Origin: Hyphococcus sp.
GTDB lineage: Bacteria > Pseudomonadota > Alphaproteobacteria > Caulobacterales > Parvularculaceae
Length of the DNA stretch: 64,000 nucleotides
Assembly (NCBI GenBank): GCA_021776455.1
Contig: JAJFFX010000009.1
Span: forward strand, 27,414-91,413
Direction of reading: 5' to 3'
In this document: piece after piece, positions 51,294 to 58,811 of the stretch
Layout: each line of letters starts with the position of its first letter
Position numbering within the stretch: the first letter of the stretch is position 1
Program-made: the position numbers and the translations under genes
Notes under the pieces: generated by a model
The model's database searches: none
What the model saw: the letters and a program-made list of their open reading frames with translations, nothing else
What the model was told of the DNA's origin: nothing

Positions 51294-52895
51294 ATGGCGA
51301 CTAAAGAGCAAAATTCTCTACCGCTTGAGGGCGAAACGTTTATATATATTGGACAGCTGGTCGCTGTATTTTATATTTATATTCCAATATTTATTTTCAT
51401 CATCGGCTGGCTTCGAACGCCATTAGCTGTGTTAGCATCAGTAACAACCGCGATCTTACTGATAAATTTTTACCGAAGCATTTCCAGTCACAAAAACAGT
51501 GGCGTGGGAAAGTTCCCGGATCGAGTCAAACTCCAGATAGGGTTGATATATATAGCTTCGCTGTTCTTACTCGCTACCTTAGGGGTAGGGGGCATAGCGG
51601 GGCAGACTGCTGACTGGGATAAGCATAATACAATTCTTCAGACGCTTATCGTCGAAGATTGGCCCGTAGTCCTGAAGTTTGACAATTCACGCTACATACT
51701 TTCCTACTATTTGGCATATTATCTGCCGGCCGCTGTGATTGGAAAATTATTCGGTTGGACGGCCGCCAACATATTTCTTCTTGCCTATACCGCCGCAGGG
51801 CTCAGTGCGGTGGCTATGATGGTTGGCGGAATTACCCGCGCCAATTGTTTTTTAGCCCTGGCATTTATTTTTATTTTTACCGGATTTGACCTACTCGGTT
51901 CATGGAGCATTTTTCTTGTTACCGGAGAAGCAAGGTTTGATGATTGGTGGGCGCACGCATTCCAATACACCTCGAATATTATACAACTATTTTATGTTCC
52001 GCACGTGGCCGTGGCGGGGTGGATAATGGCGGGTCTTTTCGTCATTTCCTCAAGGCGGTCGATGATATCAGGCTACGCACTGGCAATAGTGCCGCTTAGT
52101 CTTTTTTGGTCCCCATTTTTGGCCCTCGGGATTGCGCCAATAGCAGGCTTTATGGTTTTAGTAGAGATAAAGAATGCTGTACAAAAAAAGACAATGTCGA
52201 AATATTGGTCAAAAGAGTTTTTGATAAACTCTATTTGCGCCCTGTTGCTTGGGACCATTTTCCTCGCATATTTTTACGCAAGGCTGCAGGCCCCAGAAAG
52301 CCACACTATTGATGGTGAGTATCAACAATTTTCAAGAATAATAACCCGGTTTACATTTCCCAATAAACTCGCGGTCTATCTTATATTCGCTTTTCTAGAG
52401 GTTGGAGTGTGGACCGCACTAATAATTGCGATAAATAAACGTTTCAACTTCGAGATACTTTCTACATCAATATTGCTGCCAGCTGTGGTGTTTTTATTTC
52501 TGCTGCCGCTTTTGCCTCCATTCGGATTCTACAATGACCTTGCGCTCAAAGCATCAATTCCCGCACTTTTTGTTCTATCTATTTACGCCCTTGAATCTTT
52601 GATTATCGGGCGTAAAAAATTTACTTGCATCCCTGTTATGTCTATTTTGTTGATACTATCAGTGGCCACCGTGGGCGTTAGCACGTACAATATGGTCCTT
52701 ATACGCCCCAATTATGGGGACCGGTCTTTGTATATGCTCAAGAGTGATAGGGTAAAAAATCTCCAAGAACTACACGCAGACATTGCGCGAAGGTCGAAAT
52801 TAAACTTTGCCAGTCAGTATTTAGGCTATGAAGATAGTTTTTTTGGAAGGCATTTTGCGCGAAAAAAATACGAAGCTTCGTCGGAGAGTGAGTGA
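51294..52895 (+). CDS. Large polytopic membrane protein of unknown function
   Basis: 534 aa, about 12 hydrophobic segments; visibly AT-richer than neighbours. Confidence 0.7.
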   Translation: MATKEQNSLPLEGETFIYIGQLVAVFYIYIPIFIFIIGWLRTPLAVLASVTTAILLINFYRSISSHKNSGVGKFPDRVKLQIGLIYIASLFLLATLGVGGIAGQTADWDKHNTILQTLIVEDWPVVLKFDNSRYILSYYLAYYLPAAVIGKLFGWTAANIFLLAYTAAGLSAVAMMVGGITRANCFLALAFIFIFTGFDLLGSWSIFLVTGEARFDDWWAHAFQYTSNIIQLFYVPHVAVAGWIMAGLFVISSRRSMISGYALAIVPLSLFWSPFLALGIAPIAGFMVLVEIKNAVQKKTMSKYWSKEFLINSICALLLGTIFLAYFYARLQAPESHTIDGEYQQFSRIITRFTFPNKLAVYLIFAFLEVGVWTALIIAINKRFNFEILSTSILLPAVVFLFLLPLLPPFGFYNDLALKASIPALFVLSIYALESLIIGRKKFTCIPVMSILLILSVATVGVSTYNMVLIRPNYGDRSLYMLKSDRVKNLQELHADIARRSKLNFASQYLGYEDSFFGRHFARKKYEASSESE

Positions 52896-53110
52896 GTGAG
52901 TGAGTGATTGTGCCGAATGGCCTAAGACAATTCCAGCATTGCAAGGCTAAACACAGCACATAAAGGCTGCTCGGACAGGCTGGGTGCTAATGCCTTTAGC
53001 GTATTTCATGCGATCGGCATTAATGTTTCAAGTCATGAAATCCTGCAAAGCCCGGTGGGGTTGAAGCGACTGTCGCGCCATATCCTTTTAAGGGTATTGC
53101 CACGCTTCGG

Positions 53111-56100
53111 TTACCAGTTAAAATCCTCTGCATAGCCCATATCTATTAACGCCTGACCGTATCGCGTTTTGAATATCTCGTGTACCTTTGGCGTAAAACG
53201 ATCTTTCCAAGGACCACTGTGCGTGTTTGCGCTAGTGCGCGTGAAGTCGATTCCCGCTATATCGGGCACTTCAAGAAACGCCGCGATACGCGTCAGGTAT
53301 TCTTTCGGGCTTTTTGAAAAGTCCTCCATCTTGATCGTTAATATTCGATCGTCATCAAAAGGGCATAGAACTTGATCTTCAATAACCTGCTTGGAGATAT
53401 TGTCGAGCTCATAAAGCAGGCCGGCTTCCTCAGGTAGTTCTCGCAAAATAGGCTGATCGTTTTTTAATTGAGTCCACACCCAGCCATTCAGTTCGGTGTG
53501 GTGATCTCCTTTATGATGAAAATAATTGGACACCAACACTTGGCGCGGATCGCGCAATATGCGTACGCCCTTCCAATCGGGCGCGGTCTTTTTAATTTTG
53601 TCGAGCGACCTTTCCGTAGCGTTTGCAAACAAGACAACATCGCGGCCACTTTCACCGAATTTCTTAAAATCAATATTGCAAAGATCAAGGTCGTCCATCC
53701 GTGAATAATGGAAAGGGGGATTAGAAATTTCGTACTTTCGCACCTGGGCGCCTACCATCGCTGCGATTTGCAAAAAAATCTCATTGCGGAAGAACCGTGA
53801 TCCGCATTTGTGATGCCCGAACAATACAATACATGATGGCGCATTCGGATAACGAATGCCGCCAATCTGGCGCTCTCCTGCGACAATGCGCTCACGCAGA
53901 CGGTTTGTGCTAGCAATCTGAGAACCAAGATCAGTTTGCAACCGGCCATCGACTGCTTTTAGTTTCTGCGTGAGTGAAACAATATTTTCTTTTAGGGATT
54001 TCTCAGCGATTTCCGACGTAGACCGCGCCTCCGCAATGCCTGATTTAAATGATGTGACGCTTTCGTTGAGAGCGGATTTCAATGTCCTATTTTCGGCACT
54101 CTCGACTTCTAGCCGGACATTGAGCTCCCGGATATTTTGGCCCTGAGCGCGAACGCTTTGATCAAGCAAAGCCTGGGTTTGTGCATCGGCAGTTTTGCCT
54201 AAGTCGATACGCAACTTGCTTGCGTCGATACGCAACTTGCCTAAATCGATGTGCAGTCGCGCCGTTTCGTTAGCTAACGTTTTTATATGCTGATAGGTGC
54301 GCAACCCAATATACAAGATCGCGAATATCGCTGTGGCAAAGGCGGCAAAACCCCAAATCGCGATGCGGTATGAGGCCAATGCCGGCAAGAGCCCAGCCGC
54401 GGCAATTGATGCAATGGCGAAAATTAAAGGCGCCGTCCAGATACGTCTGTTCCACAACCCGCGGGCGGCGCTCCTAACGAAGAGCAGGGCGTTGAATATA
54501 CGCGGTGACTTTTTACGTATTTTCTCACCAACCGAGGCGTTAATCAGACGTGGATGTTTTGGCGGTACAGGCGTTTTTTTTACTTCTGGCGTCTGCACTT
54601 TCTCAGCTTGCGAGACGGCGGCGGCGTGCGTAGGAGCTTTGGGCGTCTGCGCCCTCGCAGGCTGCGAAAGCGTAGTGGCCTGTGTTGGTGCTTGATATCT
54701 TTTGGTGAGCGCTTCAAATGCCGCGCTTACCGCGCCATAGCCCGGATCTTGTTTGAAGGCGAGGAAATTCCCCCACGCAGTCGAACTGATGTCGACGCTG
54801 GGAAAGGGCAAAACCCTTCGCCATTCGTGGCGAATGCCATAACGAATGATCGGATGCCATTCGCAAATGTAGACTGTATAGCCTCGATCATTCAGATAAT
54901 TGGCAATGTCGCGCCATGTGTGACCGAGGGGTACGGTTTTGGCGTCTTCGAATTCGCACTCAATCACGTCCGGCTTCATGAAATCCCACGGAACGCCCTT
55001 TAGGACCGAGAAATCGAACCCTTCGACATCGATTTTAAGAAAATCGATCTTTTGGATATTTCGCTCGGCGATGATGTCGGTGATCGTCGTGACATCGACA
55101 CACGAATCTTTCGTGTGTGATGGTCGGAAGGCGTGGAGTCCGCTAATTCCTGTACTTTCCTCTGAAGAAAAAAATGATGCGCCATGCGCTGGTTTGTCAC
55201 TCACCGCTCGCGTATCGATTGTCACATTCTCGGCGTTTCGATACCGCCCCAAGAGTTTTTGGCGATTATTTGCATCGGGTTCGAAGCAATGAATTGTCCA
55301 GCCAAGCTTATGGAAATAGCTCGACGACGTGCCGAAATGTGCACCAACGTCGATGAGCGTATGCTCCCTCCCTTTATGGCGTGAAAGAAGGTGGGCGACG
55401 ACATTTGTTTCGTCCACATGGGCGTGATCGTCGCGTTCATATTCTATAAGGTCCGGAATTTCAGTTATCGGCGTTACTGAACTCACATCAAAGCTCGCAT
55501 TTGCAAGCCTTGTATTGAGTGCAGGCGTCAAAACCATATCGATCAGCGCCGCCCAAGAATTTTCTTTCAAATAATTTTGCCGTGCTTCGGTAATATTATC
55601 TTTGTATGTATCATAGGCTTTTGCTATTCGCCGAATCGCCGCGGCGAGGTCGTCTGTGCTGTCTTTGGCGACAACACCGAAGCCGCCTTTGTCCACCACA
55701 TCGCTTAGCCAAGTGCCGTTCAAGACGACGACAGGGCGGCCAAGAAGCATCGTATCAATGAGGAGGCCGGAAGTACGTTCGGAAAACCCTGACGCGCGAT
55801 ACGGCAATACGACAATATCAGCGCCGCTCAAAAATTGAGCGAATGCTTCATCGTTCATATCCTCTTTTGAGACAATGGCCCGCTGCGATTCAATAGATTC
55901 AAGTGCGCGTTGCATGGCAGGGTCAGGCCGTCGTCCAGCGCGCGCGCGAACGATGCATTGCAGGTTTTCCGGCACATCCTTGAGCAGATTGACGCAAGCA
56001 GCGGTGAGATCAAAACCCTTGTCGGCCAGCATACCTCCAGGGAACAAAACAGTCATCGGGTCAGATGCTGGCGTCAGAGCTGTTTGTGAATGATATTCGG

Positions 56101-57886
56101 CTTCATCGTCGCTGAATGTTGCGCTTGGGTGGGGCGCGACGGGGAGCATAACGCCGGTTGCTTCGTAAAGCCCCTTTTGGAACTGCGGCGTCGGCGCCGT
56201 CAAACTGATACGGTCAGATGAAGAAATCTCTTTTAAAAAAGACGCCCATTTCTTTCTAAAAGCCGCACTTTTATATTCAATAAAGCTTGTGAAAAAAAGA
56301 TTGACGTTGGCGTCAACGAAATCGAATTCAGCTAAAACGTCATGAATTATTTTGACATGATCAAGGCTGCCACAATAAAAATAGAGCATTGCGCGGCTGT
56401 CCGCAGAGCGCGGGTTTTGCATCAAGGCTTCACGAAACTCAAATTCGAATTTCGCAAGCTCTTCCAGCGCGGGGCCTTTCGGACGGTTGCCTATTGTCCA
56501 GGAATGGCTCGAGAACGTTTTGTGAAATGGCCATACGAGAGTATTTGTATCCTCGTCGAAATCTTTGTTGCCCATTATTGAAAATTTGAGGCCGCGACGC
56601 TTAGCCTCTTCAGCCAATCGCCCGTCATAGGAAAGAAAATGACCAAAATTATCTAAGGCGTCCGGGTCAATCGATATGAGCTCCGTATAAGTTTTTTCCA
56701 TATCCGGCTCATCAAAACGTTTAACGCCGTCGACCGAACGCGACGCAAGCGAAGGAATATGCGAAGGCGTGTGATTGGTGATGCGTTTGCCGAGCTGTTC
56801 GGCGGCGTTAATCCATGAGGCAAGGGTTTCGCAATGTGTCTGATAATAATCGTCATAGTCGATATTGAAAAAACCCGGATGGGCCTGTTTAATATCGACC
56901 ATTTCATCGTTGAATTGCGAAGCTTTATCGTGGCTCCAAAAATAGCTGTTGGCCTTTAGCGGACGGCCATCGCACCCGAAGATATTGATGTCCTCAAAGA
57001 AAGTCGCGGCAAGAGGCAACAAAAACAGGGTCAGCACATTGGCCGTTGACGTGACATGAAAAGATTGCGTCAGGTCAAGGTTGGGCGATGGCGCGGTCTC
57101 GAATGGAAGGGCTGCAATCCGGTCGGAAAAACGTTCCGGCAGGTGCTGTTGGTAGATGTGATAGTCACGCATCGGGACGATGAGATCTGATTCATAGCGG
57201 TCAAGCGCGCGTATGAGGTCTTTGCGGAATGCGCTGGCGTAGCTTGATGGGCCGGCGTGGAAAATCGGATCGGCCACAACGATGAGCGGCGGCTTCAGCC
57301 GGTCTAGTAGTTCATAATTGCGCACCATGCTGTTGCAGGCGATGGAAATGCCGTCTGAGAAGTCATAGCGTTTTGCCTCGGCGAGGCCTGGGCCCGTTCC
57401 AAAAATATATCCGATATTGCTTGAGCTGCGTTGACAGATGCGATCGAAGATTTTTCTTGATCGCTCCAAATATGCCTCTTGTAGGCCTTTGAATTGTTTG
57501 CTGAACATTAAATAATATGACCCTGCACCGCGCAGCTGTTCATGGTCTATATTGATTGTGGTTTTGTTTTTGAGCTTGGGGTCGGGCGCATTCGGTTGTT
57601 CAGGATCGACGGCCCATCGAAAAATAGCGTCCGCGCTTTCAATGTATTCTTTAAGATGATTATCATCGGTCACCGTGATTAGTGATATTGGAATGTCGCC
57701 AACAAGCTGGCTGACATCCTTGTCAAGAAATCCGGGAACTGCGCCTACCTCTATAGCGTCCGACTTTCGCAGAAGAACAACCTCCGAGATTTCATTCCGA
57801 AACGGATAAAGATACCAATGAAGGCGGAAAAAATGGTCGGTCAGGGCATTCGAATTACTAAAAACCGGGAAAAAGAGAAGTTTCAT
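53111..57886 (-). CDS. 1591-aa multidomain surface-glycan enzyme: MptE/DUF115-like + GT4 glycosyltransferase + FkbM methyltransferase + TM/coiled coil + sulfotransferase
   Basis: One uninterrupted ORF. Motifs: IGYIFGTGPGLAEAKRYDFSDGISIACNSMV; TVLFPGGMLADKGFDL...GADIVVLPYRASGFSERTSGLLIDTMLLGRPVVV; LIDVGAHFGTSSSYFHKLGWTIHCFEPD...IDFLKIDVEGFDFSVLKG; two TM; IVLFGHHKCGSRFFRNEIFLQ...RILRDPRQVLVSNYFHH. Confidence 0.85.
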   Translation of the reverse strand: MKLLFFPVFSNSNALTDHFFRLHWYLYPFRNEISEVVLLRKSDAIEVGAVPGFLDKDVSQLVGDIPISLITVTDDNHLKEYIESADAIFRWAVDPEQPNAPDPKLKNKTTINIDHEQLRGAGSYYLMFSKQFKGLQEAYLERSRKIFDRICQRSSSNIGYIFGTGPGLAEAKRYDFSDGISIACNSMVRNYELLDRLKPPLIVVADPIFHAGPSSYASAFRKDLIRALDRYESDLIVPMRDYHIYQQHLPERFSDRIAALPFETAPSPNLDLTQSFHVTSTANVLTLFLLPLAATFFEDINIFGCDGRPLKANSYFWSHDKASQFNDEMVDIKQAHPGFFNIDYDDYYQTHCETLASWINAAEQLGKRITNHTPSHIPSLASRSVDGVKRFDEPDMEKTYTELISIDPDALDNFGHFLSYDGRLAEEAKRRGLKFSIMGNKDFDEDTNTLVWPFHKTFSSHSWTIGNRPKGPALEELAKFEFEFREALMQNPRSADSRAMLYFYCGSLDHVKIIHDVLAEFDFVDANVNLFFTSFIEYKSAAFRKKWASFLKEISSSDRISLTAPTPQFQKGLYEATGVMLPVAPHPSATFSDDEAEYHSQTALTPASDPMTVLFPGGMLADKGFDLTAACVNLLKDVPENLQCIVRARAGRRPDPAMQRALESIESQRAIVSKEDMNDEAFAQFLSGADIVVLPYRASGFSERTSGLLIDTMLLGRPVVVLNGTWLSDVVDKGGFGVVAKDSTDDLAAAIRRIAKAYDTYKDNITEARQNYLKENSWAALIDMVLTPALNTRLANASFDVSSVTPITEIPDLIEYERDDHAHVDETNVVAHLLSRHKGREHTLIDVGAHFGTSSSYFHKLGWTIHCFEPDANNRQKLLGRYRNAENVTIDTRAVSDKPAHGASFFSSEESTGISGLHAFRPSHTKDSCVDVTTITDIIAERNIQKIDFLKIDVEGFDFSVLKGVPWDFMKPDVIECEFEDAKTVPLGHTWRDIANYLNDRGYTVYICEWHPIIRYGIRHEWRRVLPFPSVDISSTAWGNFLAFKQDPGYGAVSAAFEALTKRYQAPTQATTLSQPARAQTPKAPTHAAAVSQAEKVQTPEVKKTPVPPKHPRLINASVGEKIRKKSPRIFNALLFVRSAARGLWNRRIWTAPLIFAIASIAAAGLLPALASYRIAIWGFAAFATAIFAILYIGLRTYQHIKTLANETARLHIDLGKLRIDASKLRIDLGKTADAQTQALLDQSVRAQGQNIRELNVRLEVESAENRTLKSALNESVTSFKSGIAEARSTSEIAEKSLKENIVSLTQKLKAVDGRLQTDLGSQIASTNRLRERIVAGERQIGGIRYPNAPSCIVLFGHHKCGSRFFRNEIFLQIAAMVGAQVRKYEISNPPFHYSRMDDLDLCNIDFKKFGESGRDVVLFANATERSLDKIKKTAPDWKGVRILRDPRQVLVSNYFHHKGDHHTELNGWVWTQLKNDQPILRELPEEAGLLYELDNISKQVIEDQVLCPFDDDRILTIKMEDFSKSPKEYLTRIAAFLEVPDIAGIDFTRTSANTHSGPWKDRFTPKVHEIFKTRYGQALIDMGYAEDFNW
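54199..54261 (-). repeat. Three tandem 21-bp (heptad) repeats in the coiled-coil region
   Basis: Encodes LHIDLGK-LRIDASK-LRIDLGK. Confidence 0.85.
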
Positions 57887-57953
57887 TTTGTGATCAGACC
57901 GAGCGTTTTGTAGGGTGATATAAATTCCATGTGCATTAGCAACATACTCTAGC

Positions 57954-57978
57954 TGTTTGGTCCCGGGAAGTGATGGCT
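57954..57978 (+). repeat. Right copy of 25-bp direct repeat at island edge
   Basis: tgtttggtcccgggaagtgatggct. Confidence 0.8.
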
Positions 57979-58520
57979 TGGATTCTCGTAGAACCGTTCG
58001 GGTTCACCGGTCCAGCCGCAGGAAAGGCCGTATCGGATGACTGAGCCAATAACGACTTTGAGCCTTCGCGCCGTCTCAAACGTCCACGCGCCTCAACCTT
58101 GCGCAGCGCTTTCAAACTGGTTGGGGCATTGATGGCGGCAACTGGCGTCGCGCCAAATTCGGCGCAAGCCATATAAACACCCAGCGATTTTTCTTAAGGG
58201 TGACGGCGTGCGGCCCTCCCTTGCCTGCTTTTCAAGATAATAGCGCGCCAACCGGTCAAAGGTCTGCTCACGTTCACGCAACTGGTTCTCTCGCGTTCGC
58301 TTCTTTTCCTCGCCGAGGTCCGGCCCTTCTGCGGTCATCTCTCTTGCGAATTCTCGCGCCTTTTTTGCTTTTTCTGCAGGGCAACGCCCGAACGACAGAA
58401 GCTTCTCCTTAGCTTCGAGCCTATGGGGCTGATCAGAAAATGAACCCCGCCGCCATCCGAAAGCTTGTATGGCTTCTTTTTGGGCGGTGCGTTCTTGATT
58501 TGAAGAGCTGATAGCATTTG
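57979..58520 (-). pseudogene. Decayed, truncated tyrosine-type integrase (DUF4102 / phage integrase N-terminal and core-binding parts)
   Basis: Frames must be stitched: MLSALQIKNAPPKKKPYKLSDGGG.. (58335..58517), KEKLLSFGRCPAEKAKKAREFAREM..REREQTFDRLARYYLEKQ (58093..58533), ACAEFGATPVAAINAPTSLKALRKVEARGR (57936..58172), TFETARRLKVVIGSVIRYGLSCGWTGEPER; catalytic domain absent. Confidence 0.82.
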
Positions 58521-58658
58521 AGTGCATCGCCAATTTGAGGAATCACGAATACCCCCAACTTTAAAGGGCGTATTTGGATGACGTAAGATAAAAAATATGC
58601 TTAACGCATTATTATTGCTTAATTATTGGATGAATGTGGATGTTAAAAAATTCTGCAC

Positions 58659-58734
58659 TGGTGCCGCATAGGTGACTCGAACACCTGACCCCGTCATTAC
58701 GAATGACGTGCTCTACCAACTGAGCTAATGCGGC
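58659..58734 (-). tRNA. tRNA-Thr (anticodon CGT), CCA encoded
   Basis: Reverse complement GCCGCATTAGCTCAGTTGGTAGAGCACGTCATTCGTAATGACGGGGTCAGGTGTTCGAGTCACCTATGCGGCACCA folds as a cloverleaf; anticodon loop TTCGTAA. Confidence 0.95.
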
Positions 58735-58811
58735 CCAATTCTTCAACGAGGCCGCGTCATAGCTTGGCCGCGAACGATCTGCAAGCCAGTATACCTAGTG
58801 GCGGACACAGA

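Noticed and set aside
52877-52896. (AGTG)5 tetranucleotide repeat at the 3' end of 51294..52895 as a phase-variation switch
   Set aside because: The stop codon (GAG AGT GAG TGA) arises within the repeat itself, so changes in copy number would still terminate at the same place
58093-58533. 146-aa ORF as an intact gene
   Set aside because: Only its middle is integrase-like; both ends are out of frame, so it is treated as part of a pseudogene
42000-58600. Possible CRISPR array or prophage structural module in the accessory region
   Set aside because: No regularly spaced repeats and no capsid, tail or terminase genes were seen; content is glycan metabolism plus one integrase remnant
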